Program-made: the position numbers and the translations under genes
Notes under the pieces: model-generated
Databases searched by the model: none
The model's input: the letters and a program-made list of their open reading frames with translations, nothing else
Told to the model about the DNA's origin: nothing
Assembly (NCBI GenBank): GCA_041432705.1
Contig: JAPWAE010000009.1
Span: 1-64,000 of the forward strand
DNA from: Pauljensenia sp018375675
GTDB lineage: Bacteria > Actinomycetota > Actinomycetes > Actinomycetales > Actinomycetaceae
DNA length: 64,000 nt
Reading direction: 5' to 3'
Shown here: one piece after another, positions 32,350 to 40,576 of the stretch
Layout: the number at the start of each line of letters is the position of its first letter
How positions within the stretch are numbered: the stretch's first letter is position 1

Positions 32350-34574
32350 GTACGCCACGCATGACTTCCGGTGCCGGGCGAGTGCTCGGGGGGCGCTACA
32401 CGCTGCTCACCCCGATCGCCCAGGGCGGCATGGGCGAGGTGTGGAAGGCCCGCGACCGCGTCAGCGGCCATATCGTCGCCGCGAAGGTCCTGCGCCCCGA
32501 GCTGACGGGCGAGGAGCTGTCGCTGTCCCGCCTGCGCCTCGAGGCCCGTAACTCGATGTCGATCTCGCACCCGAATATCGCCAACACTCAGGATTCGGGC
32601 GAGGAAGATGGCATCGGCTGGATCATCATGGAGCTCGTTGACGGCTACCCGCTGACGGATTACCTGCGCGGCGGCTCCCGCATTGAGCCCGAGTACCTCA
32701 TGCCGATCCTCGTTCAGGTCGCGATGGCGCTGGGCGCTGCCGCGCGCGCGGGCGTCGTGCACCGCGACATCAAGCCCGCGAACATTATTGTTCGCCCTGA
32801 TGGCATGGTGAAGCTGACGGACTTCGGCATCTCTCGCGCGAAGGGACAGGTCAACCTGACCGCTGCGGGCATGGTCATGGGCACCGCCCAGTACCTGCCG
32901 CCCGAGCAGGCCATGGGCGAGGTCGCCACCCCCATCGGCGACCTCTACGCCCTCGGCGTCATCGCCTACGAGGCCGCGGCCGGTCGACGCCCGTTCACCG
33001 GCGAAACCCAGGTGGACATCGCCTTCGCGCACGTCAACGATCCCGTCCCGCCACTGCCGGACTTCGTGCCCGAGCCCCTGGCCGACGTCATCCTGCACCT
33101 GCTGGAGAAGGACCCCGCGAAGCGCCCCGAGTCCGGATCCGCAGCCGTGCGCGAAATCGCGAGCGCAGCCAAGGCGATGGGTGTCTCCGTAACCCCTCGC
33201 CCACTGCCCCTGCCGAAGGCCGCGCAGCGCCCCGAAGAGGTGCGCACGCCCGTCCAGCCGTCGGTGCCGATCGTCGCGCCCGTGCGTCACCTGACGCGCC
33301 GCACGCTGCCCGACGAGATGCTGCAGCCCCCCTCAGGACTCACTCCGAAGGTGCGCGCGACGACGGGCCGTCACGCCAAACTGCCCGTCCTCGACGAAGC
33401 GACGACGATCGCCCCCTCCTCGGCCCCGATCCCGGTCACGGGTCGCCACGGCGCCGTCCCACGCATCCTCGACGAGGCCGAGGTTCCCCCGGTCTCTCAC
33501 CCCGTGTCCGCTCCCACGCGGGTTCGTCGCCTGCACCCCGAGACGACCGGCGAGCAGGCGCCCGCGGTGTCGGGTGCCGTCCGATCGCTGACCTCGACCG
33601 GTCGCCACGCAGCCGTCCCGGCCCCCGCGGCGGCCCCGCAGGCACCGGTCTCGGCGCCGATCCCGACGCGGACAGCTCCTGCGCAGAAGGCACCTGCACC
33701 CGCTGCTCCTGCGCCCGCGCAGGCCACCACCACCCGCGCGACCACGGGTTCTATTCCGAGGCACGCGGCTCCCGCTCGCTCCGAGCAGATCCCGCAGCCC
33801 AGCGGCGAGACCGCCCAGCGCCCCCCGGCCTCGGCGCCCGCGCAGCATTCCGCGCCGATCCCAGCTCCCCCGGCCGGCGCTGCCCCCGCACAAGCAGCAA
33901 CACCCGTGACTCCTCAGGCAGCAGAGCCGCAGGATCGACGCGCAGCCCTCGCCGAGCGACTGCGCCAGCGAGAGGCAGCTCGCCAGGCCGAGGACGCGGC
34001 CGAGGAGCAGCGCCGCGCAGCCGTCGCCCGCGAGGAAGAACAGCGCCAGCGCGAGCTTCAAGAAGCCCGTGAACGTCGTGAAGCTCGCGAACGCCGCGAG
34101 GCCGAAGAAGCCAAGCGTCAGGCAGCCCGCCAGGCGGTCCCGCGCATTCCCCAGCCCGCCCGCTCCGAGTCACCTCGCCGCGACAAGGCGGCCACGGCCT
34201 CGTCGCCGCGCGTGTACGGGACCGTTCCCCAGCCTCGCGCAACCACGCCCTCGAAGCGCCAGCGACGCTCGGTCTACGAGCCGCGGCCCGAGAAGGTCAA
34301 GCGCGGGCCGCGCTGGCACGAGCTCGACGCTCGCAGCGCGCAACGTACCCGTCCGGCGGCCAAAACCGCGTACTCGCGCAGCGTCGTCGCACCACCCGTC
34401 CCAGCATCCAGGCAGATTATTCGCGCGGTCATCGTCGCAATCATCGTGATTGCGCTCATCGCGCTTGCAGCTATTACGATCAAACACATGCTTGGCTCCC
34501 TGATACAACCCAGTGCGGGAGCACACATTATCGAGGAGGTTAGGACATGGCAGAGCCCATGGCCCACCGTCTAG
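32346..34574 (+). CDS. pknA: Ser/Thr protein kinase PknA-like, with very long C-terminal extension
   Basis: 742 aa from GTG 32346 (GTGA overlap). Kinase domain about 17-285: glycine loop AQGGMGEV, Lys47, HRD Asp141, DFG Asp159. The activation loop 'GTAQYLPPEQA' is present. Residues ~290-550 are Pro/Ala/Thr rich and disordered, with repeating TGRHA blocks. Residues 550-600 form a highly charged Arg/Glu coiled coil. A single transmembrane helix at about 700-725 ends the protein, leaving only a short outer tail. Mycobacterial PknA is ~430 aa, so the linker is greatly enlarged. It phosphorylates division and wall-synthesis proteins. Confidence 0.92.
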   Translation: MSTPRMTSGAGRVLGGRYTLLTPIAQGGMGEVWKARDRVSGHIVAAKVLRPELTGEELSLSRLRLEARNSMSISHPNIANTQDSGEEDGIGWIIMELVDGYPLTDYLRGGSRIEPEYLMPILVQVAMALGAAARAGVVHRDIKPANIIVRPDGMVKLTDFGISRAKGQVNLTAAGMVMGTAQYLPPEQAMGEVATPIGDLYALGVIAYEAAAGRRPFTGETQVDIAFAHVNDPVPPLPDFVPEPLADVILHLLEKDPAKRPESGSAAVREIASAAKAMGVSVTPRPLPLPKAAQRPEEVRTPVQPSVPIVAPVRHLTRRTLPDEMLQPPSGLTPKVRATTGRHAKLPVLDEATTIAPSSAPIPVTGRHGAVPRILDEAEVPPVSHPVSAPTRVRRLHPETTGEQAPAVSGAVRSLTSTGRHAAVPAPAAAPQAPVSAPIPTRTAPAQKAPAPAAPAPAQATTTRATTGSIPRHAAPARSEQIPQPSGETAQRPPASAPAQHSAPIPAPPAGAAPAQAATPVTPQAAEPQDRRAALAERLRQREAARQAEDAAEEQRRAAVAREEEQRQRELQEARERREARERREAEEAKRQAARQAVPRIPQPARSESPRRDKAATASSPRVYGTVPQPRATTPSKRQRRSVYEPRPEKVKRGPRWHELDARSAQRTRPAAKTAYSRSVVAPPVPASRQIIRAVIVAIIVIALIALAAITIKHMLGSLIQPSAGAHIIEEVRTWQSPWPTV

Positions 34575-36574
34575 CAGGCCGATACGAGGTCCGCTCGCTC
34601 ATCGGGCGAGGCGGAATGGCCGAAGTCCACCTGGGCTTCGACACTCGCCTATCGCGCGTCGTAGCAATCAAGATGCTGCGCCGCGATCTGGCGCAGGACT
34701 CGATCTTCCAGGCGCGCTTCCGTCGCGAAGCACAGTCGGCAGCATCGCTGAATCACCCGAACATCGTCGCCGTGTACGACACGGGCGAGGAGATCATCGA
34801 GGATGCGACCGGCCGTTCGATCGCAGTGCCCTACATCGTCATGGAGTACGTTGAGGGGCACACGGTCAAGGACCTGATCTCCGACGGCACGGCCGTTCCG
34901 ATCAACGAGGCCATCGAGATCGTGTCGGGCGTCCTGTCCGCCCTCCAGTACTCGCACGCGAACCACCTGGTGCACCGCGACATCAAGCCCGGCAACATCA
35001 TGCTGACGTCGGACGGCAAGGTCAAGGTCATGGACTTTGGCATCGCGCGCGCCCTCACGGACTCGCAGGCCACGATGACGCAGACGAACGCCGTCGTGGG
35101 CACCGCCCAGTACCTTTCCCCCGAGCAGGCTCGCGGCGAGGCCGTTGATGCTCGCTCCGACCTGTACTCGACCGGCGTCGTCCTCTTCGAGCTGCTGACG
35201 GGCCGCCCGCCCTTCAAGGGCGACTCGGCCGTGGCCGTCGCCTACCAGCACGTCGAGCAGATCCCGCCCACGCCCTCGTCGATCCTGTCCGATATCCCGG
35301 ACTCGCTCGACCGCGTGGTGCTAAAGGCCCTGGCGAAGAACCGCGAGGACCGCTACCCGAGCGCCGCGGCAATGCTCGCGGACCTGCAGCGCGTGGCCCG
35401 AGGCCTCGACGTGGGCGCGCCGCCCGCCGACTCGTGGGCGACCGAGGTCCTGCCCGCCGCCGGCATGGCGTCCGCACGCACCGCCGCGACCACGCCGATG
35501 GCGGCTATCCCCAGTCATGCACCCGCCGCGGCGATGGCCGCGACCTCCACGTCGCTGCCCGCGGTTGCCACCGAGGACACCTCGAACGAGGCTGCCAAGG
35601 CCCGCAAGCGCCGCACGGCGATCATCGCGACCGTGTTGCTCATCGCCCTGCTGCTGATTGGCGGCTCGGTGTGGGCCCTCACGCGCGGCGCCGCCGAGCC
35701 CGAGTCGATCGCGGTTCCCAACGTCGTCGGCCTGACGCAGGCCGAGGCAAAGACTCAGATCGAGCAGGCTGGCTTCACGTGGGAGCTCAACCCCGACAAG
35801 GTCGCCTCCGACACCGTCGCTGAGGGCTCCGTGGCCTCCACCGACCCCGCTGCGGGCACGCAGGCCGAGAAGGGCGCGACCGTCCGCGTCACCATCTCCT
35901 CCGGCCCCGATTCGGTGACTCTGCCGGACAACCTGGTCGGCATGAGCCCCGACGACGCCCGTAAGGCGATCGAGGCCCTGGGCCTGAAGTGGGAGCTCGA
36001 CTCCAGCAAGGTCGCCTCCGACACCGTTCCCGAGGGTAAGGTCGCGCAGACCAACCCCTCCCCCGGTTCCAAGGTGAAGGCCGGCCAGACGATCCGCGCC
36101 TACCTGTCCTCCGGTTCGGATCAGGTGGACGTGCCCGACCTGTCGGGCATGACCCAGGACCAGGCTCGCAGCACCCTCAAGGGCGTTGGCCTGGAGCTGG
36201 GCAACGTGACGAGCGTTGACTCCGAGAAGGAGAAGGACCGTATCGTCGAGCAGGATCCCGCGACCGGCACGAAGGTGAAGAAGGGCACCGCCATTGGCGT
36301 GTCCATCTCGAGCGGCAAGGCCGCGCAGGTGGAGATTCCCACCGTCGTCGGCATGGGCCGTGAAGACGCCGAGGCACAGCTCAAGGCCCTGGGCCTGACC
36401 GTCACCGTCGAAGAGGTCGCAGGCAACCAGCCCGCAGGCCAGGTCCTCTCCGTCGAGCCCGGTGAGGGTTCGAAGGTGGAGAAGAATTCGACCGTGAAGC
36501 TGAAGGTGTCGAAGGGCGGCCAGAACGGAAACAACGGCGGCAACAACGGCAACAATAACGGGAACGGCCACTGA
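34547..36574 (+). CDS. pknB: PASTA-domain Ser/Thr protein kinase
   Basis: 675 aa, overlapping pknA by 28 bases, with GAGGAGG upstream of ATG 34547. Kinase domain 12-280: Lys42, Asp145 in HRDIKPGN, DFG and 'GTAQYLSPEQARGEAVD'. A transmembrane helix at about 353-375 leads to four extracellular PASTA repeats (about 388-655), each opening with an 'xVPNVVG', 'TLPDNLVG', 'DVPDLSG' or 'EIPTVVG' type strand. PASTA domains sense muropeptides and lipid II. The C-terminus is a Gly/Asn tail. It is the last gene of the operon. Confidence 0.96.
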   Translation: MAEPMAHRLAGRYEVRSLIGRGGMAEVHLGFDTRLSRVVAIKMLRRDLAQDSIFQARFRREAQSAASLNHPNIVAVYDTGEEIIEDATGRSIAVPYIVMEYVEGHTVKDLISDGTAVPINEAIEIVSGVLSALQYSHANHLVHRDIKPGNIMLTSDGKVKVMDFGIARALTDSQATMTQTNAVVGTAQYLSPEQARGEAVDARSDLYSTGVVLFELLTGRPPFKGDSAVAVAYQHVEQIPPTPSSILSDIPDSLDRVVLKALAKNREDRYPSAAAMLADLQRVARGLDVGAPPADSWATEVLPAAGMASARTAATTPMAAIPSHAPAAAMAATSTSLPAVATEDTSNEAAKARKRRTAIIATVLLIALLLIGGSVWALTRGAAEPESIAVPNVVGLTQAEAKTQIEQAGFTWELNPDKVASDTVAEGSVASTDPAAGTQAEKGATVRVTISSGPDSVTLPDNLVGMSPDDARKAIEALGLKWELDSSKVASDTVPEGKVAQTNPSPGSKVKAGQTIRAYLSSGSDQVDVPDLSGMTQDQARSTLKGVGLELGNVTSVDSEKEKDRIVEQDPATGTKVKKGTAIGVSISSGKAAQVEIPTVVGMGREDAEAQLKALGLTVTVEEVAGNQPAGQVLSVEPGEGSKVEKNSTVKLKVSKGGQNGNNGGNNGNNNGNGH

Positions 36575-36630
36575 GTGAGCCCCGGGCCGCGTCGCGGTAG
36601 TACCGCTTCGTAGTTGTTCCCGTTGATCAC

Positions 36631-36674
36631 TGAGGCCCGCGCCTGCGAGGAGAAATCCTGCGGCGCGGGCCTCA
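36631..36674 (+). terminator. hairpin terminating the fha-pkn operon
   Basis: TGAGGCCCGCGCC (36631-36643) and GGCGCGGGCCTCA (36662-36674) form a perfect 13-bp stem with an 18-base loop, 57 bases after the pknB stop. There is no U-run. Confidence 0.65.
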
Positions 36675-36741
36675 CTGTATGTGCGGGGGAGCGGGGCATG
36701 TGCGGGGGCGCGGGGCATGTGCGGGGGCGCGCGGGCGGCCT

Positions 36742-36872
36742 CGACAACGCACAGCTAGCAGGGACCGGTGCGCCCGCCTCTTCACGGTGGAAGCGTGTCC
36801 TCCACAACGCACAGCTAGCAGGGACCGGTGCGCCCGCATCTTCACGGTGGAAGCATGTCCTCCACAACGCAC
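36742..36872. repeat. 60-bp tandem repeat, about 2.2 copies
   Basis: Two units, 36742-36801 and 36802-36861, contain ACAACGCACAGCTAGCAGGG and CACGGTGGAAGC and differ at only a few positions. A partial third follows. Upstream, GGGGCATGTGCGGGGGCGCG-type words repeat as well (36694-36730). It is non-coding and follows the operon terminator. Confidence 0.75.
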
Positions 36873-36960
36873 GCCTGCCAGATAACCAGCTCTGTTGGCA
36901 GGTGCTGTGCTGCGAGGCGGTCTAGAAACCAGACCCTCAAGAAAACAGGTCCCTGACGCG

Positions 36961-37057
36961 GATAGGTTATGACGATGTGGATAGGTTATCGGCATCCGGA
37001 TAGGTTAATAAGCTATCCGCATGCTCATAACCTATCCGGATGCTCGCAACCTATCCG
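36961..37057. repeat. 97-bp six-site GGATAGG array B1
   Basis: Direct GGATAGGTT sites start at 36961, 36980 and 36999. Inverted sites end at 37019, 37038 and 37057. The geometry is again exactly 19/19/21/19/19. The centre reads GGATAGGTTAATAAGCTATCC. It lies between the convergent pknB and trpG genes. Confidence 0.85.
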
Positions 37058-37126
37058 CGTGCGCGCACCCACAAGCACATCTGCGGCACCGTAGCTGACA
37101 CGCCCACCTGCATTCACAACGCGCTG

Positions 37127-37221
37127 CACCAATTAGGGAGCATTGCACCATTTAGGGAGCATTGCACCAGCTCGGAAGGGGTGTCATACTCCCGAAGTGG
37201 TGTAACACCACAAAGGAACAA
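37127..37221. repeat. inter-array conserved segment (locus B)
   Basis: CACCAATTAGGGAGCATT followed by a local duplication of TTAGGGAGCATTGCACCA, then GTGGTGTAACACCAC and AAGGAACAAG. It corresponds to 9151-9232 of the first locus. The duplicated block makes this copy slightly longer. Confidence 0.55.
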
Positions 37222-37260
37222 GAACTTTCGCGGCCACGCCATAAGAAACTCGCATCAAAC

Positions 37261-37336
37261 GGGGGTTTTGCACGACACGAGCCTCCGACACGCCGGCGAC
37301 GCGCGCTCCCAGGACCTCATGTAGTGCAAAACCCCC
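37261..37336. repeat. 76-bp GGGGG...CCCCC hairpin element, copy 2
   Basis: GGGGGTTTTGCAC (37261-37273) and GTGCAAAACCCCC (37324-37336) are a perfect 13-bp inverted repeat. The centre contains CCGACACGCCGGCGAC, shared with the other two copies. It is inserted between the two GGATAGG arrays of locus B. Confidence 0.8.
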
Positions 37337-37468
37337 ACTGCCCCCAGTTGAAACTGCTGCAGCGCGCCAGCCAGATCACGACGCGGTACACACTCGCACT
37401 ACAGGTCGCTACTGAAGCCGACGGAAGAGCGCGAATATCAGGAGACTGGGTTGCATCCCCTGGAAACT

Positions 37469-37565
37469 GGATAGGAAACGGCGTTCTGGATAGGTTATGG
37501 CGTTCTGGATAGCAAAATAACCTATCCAGAAGAGCAGTTCCTATCCAGAACAGAACGTCCTATCC
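37469..37565. repeat. 97-bp six-site GGATAGG array B2
   Basis: Direct sites start at 37469 (GGATAGGAA), 37488 (GGATAGGTT) and 37507 (GGATAGCAA, one variant base). Inverted sites end at 37527, 37546 and 37565. Flanks are TGGATAGG and CCTATCCAGA as in array A2, so each locus carries one GC-flanked and one TG/CA-flanked array in the same order. Confidence 0.85.
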
Positions 37566-37602
37566 AGAACACGCAGCCACGCTCAACGCAACCCCGCGGA
37601 AC

Positions 37603-38241
37603 CTACAGCTTGAAACGCTCCGCGACGACGGGCTTCAGGGACACGGCCCGCTCACGCGCGTCGGCGTCGCCGCAGGCGGCCAGCCAGTTGGCGAACATGA
37701 GGTGCCCGGACTGGGTCATGACGGACTCGGGGTGGAACTGGACGCCCTCGAGGGGCAGGGAGCGGTGGCGCACGCCCATGATGATGCCGGACTCGGTGGT
37801 CGCGGAGACCTCGAGTTCGTCGGGCATGGTCGCGGGGTCGATCGTCAGCGAATGGTAGCGGGTGACGGTCAGCGGCGAAGGCACGCCCTCGAAGACGCCG
37901 CGCCCGTCATGCGTGATGACGGAGGTCTTGCCGTGCATGAGCTCGGGCGCGTGCCCGACGGTCGCACCGAAAAGCTCACCGAGGGACTGGTGCCCCAGGC
38001 ACACGCCCAGCATCGGGATGCCGCGTTCGGCGCAGTCGGCGATGGTCTGCAGTGAGGCGCCGGCGCTCTTGGGGTCGCCGGGTCCAGGGGAGATGAGGAC
38101 GCCGTCGTAGCCGGCCTCGAACCAGGCGGGATCCACAACGTCGTTGCGCACAACATCCACGGTCGCACCCAGGTGGCGCAGGTAGCCCACGATCGTGAAG
38201 ACGAACGAGTCGTAGTTGTCGACGCAGAGGATTCGTGCCAT
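37603..38241 (-). CDS. trpG: anthranilate/aminodeoxychorismate synthase glutamine amidotransferase
   Basis: 212 aa from ATG 38241 with GAAAGGA upstream. Class I glutamine amidotransferase: nucleophile Cys81 in GVCLGHQ, His170 and Glu172 in FHPES, oxyanion loop SPGPGDP. It supplies ammonia to TrpE or PabB for tryptophan or folate synthesis. Its place beside the pknB operon and the sortase/crgA group is the conserved actinobacterial position (as for mycobacterial trpG), where no synthase large subunit is adjacent. Choice between TrpG and PabA cannot be made here. Confidence 0.93.
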   Translation of the reverse strand: MARILCVDNYDSFVFTIVGYLRHLGATVDVVRNDVVDPAWFEAGYDGVLISPGPGDPKSAGASLQTIADCAERGIPMLGVCLGHQSLGELFGATVGHAPELMHGKTSVITHDGRGVFEGVPSPLTVTRYHSLTIDPATMPDELEVSATTESGIIMGVRHRSLPLEGVQFHPESVMTQSGHLMFANWLAACGDADARERAVSLKPVVAERFKL

Positions 38242-38384
38242 CGCGGGTCCTTTCATGTACGAGGCCGTGGCCCCTTCTCCGGCATCCATCGTAGGGCGCT
38301 CCCCTAGTGGGCGCGCGGGCGCTGTCCGCTCTCCGGGCGCGCGGGCGCGTGCGGAGAAGCCCGGCCCACGGACGTGGATACGAC

Positions 38385-38410
38385 ACGAGGCCGGGTCTCC
38401 CCGGCCTCGT
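38385..38410. terminator. short inverted pair of the recurrent word between trpG and the small membrane gene
   Basis: ACGAGGCCGGG (38385-38395) and CCGGCCTCGT (38401-38410) pair as a tight hairpin. It lies after the minus-strand small membrane gene and about 140 bases upstream of trpG, so it may terminate the crgA-side minus-strand group. Confidence 0.55.
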
Positions 38411-38436
38411 CCCATCCTCAAGCGAGCAGCTCAGGC

Positions 38437-38592
38437 TCAGCCGACGGAGGACTGTCCCAGTTCCAGGTAGGACTGGACCCAGGGGTAGACCCAGGTGAAC
38501 AGGGCGGCGATGGCCGCGCCGATGAGGGCCAGGGATTCAATGACTTTGAACCAAGTGGGGCCGGGCAGGTGGCGGAAGATCCATGCGTACAT
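38437..38592 (-). CDS. 51-aa conserved small membrane protein
   Basis: The gene starts at ATG 38592 with AAGGA six bases before it and ends in TGA at 38437. Protein begins MYAWIFRHLPGPTWFKVIES and has one transmembrane helix (about 20-38, 'LALIGAAIAALFTWVYPWV'). Short 'MYxxxxRxLPGPxWxK' proteins next to trpG and the sortase are common in actinobacteria. It sits 10 bases after the sortase stop in the same operon. Function unknown; its size makes it easy to miss. Confidence 0.82.
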   Translation of the reverse strand: MYAWIFRHLPGPTWFKVIESLALIGAAIAALFTWVYPWVQSYLELGQSSVG

Positions 38593-38602
38593 GTGGGGTC
38601 CT

Positions 38603-39364
38603 TCAGTTCGTGGGTTCGTCGACGAGTTCGGCGGGGACGCCCGTGTCCTTGGGGGTCCAGGATTCGAACTTGAGGTGGACGATGTAGCGCTGCCAGTTGC
38701 CGTATTCGGGGTGGCAGGTGGTCATGGTCATCCAGCGTTCGGTGGGGGTTTCGGACCAGGAGACATCGTCGATGACGGGGGCGACGACGCGCATCTGCGT
38801 GGGGTCGGTCGCGTCGATGATCTCAGAGGAGACCATGGAGTAGACGAGGTAGTGGTCGTCGACTTCCACGACGACCTTGTCGCCCTGGGTGAGGCGGTCG
38901 ATCCAGCGGAAGTTGTTGCCGTAGGTGCGGCGGTGGCCGGCGATGGAGAAGTTTCCGACACCGCCGGGCTGGGTCGTCATGTCGTAGTGGCCGGCCCATC
39001 CCTGGTCGAGGACGTAGGAGGTGGTGCCTTCGGCGAGGGGGATCTTCATCCAGTCCCAGGTGGGTACGTGCACGAGGCCGTAGACCTCACCGTCGCCGAC
39101 TTCGCGCGTGAACTCGGGCGGGTCGTCGGTGCGCACTTCGCCGAGGGTGCGCTTAGCGGGCTGATGCTCTTCTTCGTACGAGGCGATGGTCTGGGAGACC
39201 TGTCCGGCGACCTCGTAGGTCGTCCAGTAGAGCTGCCAGACGGAAAAGAGGCCGACGATGATGGCGAAGGTGATGAGCAGTTCGCCGACGACACCGACGA
39301 TGTTCCAGAAGATGTTGGAGCGCTTCTTCTTAGCCGGCGTGGTCGGGGCGACGTGTTCACCCAT
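38603..39364 (-). CDS. srtE: class E-type sortase
   Basis: 253 aa, start supported by AGGAGG. N-terminal membrane helix (about 20-45), then the sortase beta-barrel. Catalytic His144 in AGHRRTYG, Cys217 in TTCHPEYGNWQRY and Arg226 match the class E/D pattern. Class E enzymes usually attach LAXTG-type proteins in high-GC actinobacteria. It overlaps the DUF881 gene upstream by eight bases. The LPKAG surface protein at 23660-26356 need not be its substrate. Confidence 0.9.
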   Translation of the reverse strand: MGEHVAPTTPAKKKRSNIFWNIVGVVGELLITFAIIVGLFSVWQLYWTTYEVAGQVSQTIASYEEEHQPAKRTLGEVRTDDPPEFTREVGDGEVYGLVHVPTWDWMKIPLAEGTTSYVLDQGWAGHYDMTTQPGGVGNFSIAGHRRTYGNNFRWIDRLTQGDKVVVEVDDHYLVYSMVSSEIIDATDPTQMRVVAPVIDDVSWSETPTERWMTMTTCHPEYGNWQRYIVHLKFESWTPKDTGVPAELVDEPTN

Positions 39365-40055
39365 TCGATTCCTCCACGGTTGCGTAGTTGACGGTCAGCG
39401 GGGTGGTGGCGGGCGCGAAGCTCAGGGAGTCTTTGGTCTGCATGTCCCACCCGAGGCCGTACTTTGTCACGTAGGCCTGATAATTCACCATACGTGGGTT
39501 TGCGGTAACCGTCGCGCGCAGGGTGGCAGGATCACCGATTGCTTGGATCACATAGGGCGGGGAGAAGCTGGTTCCGTCCACGAGGATGACGTTGCCGATG
39601 CAGCGGATGACGGTGCGCGAGGTGATGCGCACGCCCTGGACGGTCATGGCTTCGGCGCCTCCGCTCCACAGCGCGTTCATCGTGTCTTCGATGTCTTGCT
39701 GGTGGATGACGAGGTCGTTGGGGGTTGCGCCTTCGGGAATCTCTCCGGGGGGCGCGTCGCTGAGAGTGATTTGGACGCCGGGGCCGGTGACAGTTTGGGT
39801 GGAGCGAGCGGTGAAGACGTCCTCGTCGCCGGATTGGGGGGCGACGGAGGTGTAGCTCTGGATTTGCGTGTCGAGCGAGGAGACCTCGTTTTCGAGGGTT
39901 TTGACCTGTTCCTGGCGGTTGCGCACGAGGGTGGACAGGTCGGAGGTTGCCGCGGGGTTTTTACGTTCGTTGAGCGCGGAGACGGAGAAGAGGAGGCCGG
40001 AGGCGACGGTCACGGCGAGCACGCCGGCGACGTGGCGGACGCTGCGTGCGTGCAT
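39357..40055 (-). CDS. DUF881 family membrane-anchored protein
   Basis: 232 aa. A signal-anchor helix (about 8-26) is followed by a coiled coil (about 35-65, 'LVRNRQEQVKTLENEVSSLD') and a DUF881 domain ('GPGVQITLSDAP', 'DLVIHQQDIEDTMNALWSGG', 'RTVIRCIGNVILVDG'). DUF881 proteins sit beside crgA and sortase genes throughout actinobacteria and resemble division-associated structural proteins. Divergent from crgA with ~120 bases between. Confidence 0.92.
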   Translation of the reverse strand: MHARSVRHVAGVLAVTVASGLLFSVSALNERKNPAATSDLSTLVRNRQEQVKTLENEVSSLDTQIQSYTSVAPQSGDEDVFTARSTQTVTGPGVQITLSDAPPGEIPEGATPNDLVIHQQDIEDTMNALWSGGAEAMTVQGVRITSRTVIRCIGNVILVDGTSFSPPYVIQAIGDPATLRATVTANPRMVNYQAYVTKYGLGWDMQTKDSLSFAPATTPLTVNYATVEESNG

Positions 40056-40178
40056 CTTTCCCCCTTATGTGGCGCTGCGCTTTGGCACTTTCCACGTCCG
40101 AGACTACGCTAGTGTTGCGACTAATTCATCACCGCCGGGCGGTTTTCTTCCCGCGCGGGCCAGCAGAGAGGACCCGAC

Positions 40179-40442
40179 GTGGCCGAATCCAAGAAGCGTA
40201 AGAAGAATGGGCACGAGGTTGAGGACGATACCGAGATCCAGAACTGGACTGACGGTATTCCGCTTAGCCCTGCCTGGTGGGCGCCCACGTTTGTGGCCCT
40301 GATGATTCTGGGCCTGCTGTGGGTTGTTGTCTACTACATTTCGTCGGGCACGTACCCGGTTCCGAAGCTGGGCGCGTGGAACATTGCGGTGGGTCTGGGC
40401 ACGATGATGGTCGGCTTCCTGATGACGCTGCGTTGGCGTTGA
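40179..40442 (+). CDS. crgA: cell division protein CrgA
   Basis: 87 aa from GTG 40179 with AGAGAGGA upstream. Lys-rich cytosolic head, then two transmembrane helices separated by the short loop 'SSGTYPVPKLGAWN', with the 'NPxW/SPAWWAP' entry motif. CrgA recruits or stabilises FtsZ, FtsI and other septal proteins. Its length and topology are standard. Confidence 0.95.
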   Translation: MAESKKRKKNGHEVEDDTEIQNWTDGIPLSPAWWAPTFVALMILGLLWVVVYYISSGTYPVPKLGAWNIAVGLGTMMVGFLMTLRWR

Positions 40443-40488
40443 CGGGGGCGCGGTGGGCGTGAGCCTGCCGTCTCCAGTGAGTGTGAGT

Positions 40489-40522
40489 GTGGGGCGTTCC
40501 GGCTGCGGCCGGGACGCCCCAC
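40489..40522 (+). terminator. terminator after crgA
   Basis: GTGGGGCGTTCC (40489-40500) and GGGACGCCCCAC (40511-40522) form a 12-bp stem followed by TATTTCT. It is also usable by the convergent DUF364 gene. Confidence 0.8.
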
Positions 40523-40576
40523 TATTTCTATCGACGAGGTCGTGGCTGGCTATCGGGTCACGGCCTCGTCCTAGGG

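Noticed and set aside
30439..32358. 639-aa minus-strand frame over rodA/pbpA
   Set aside because: Antisense to two highly conserved genes; no homology-like pattern.
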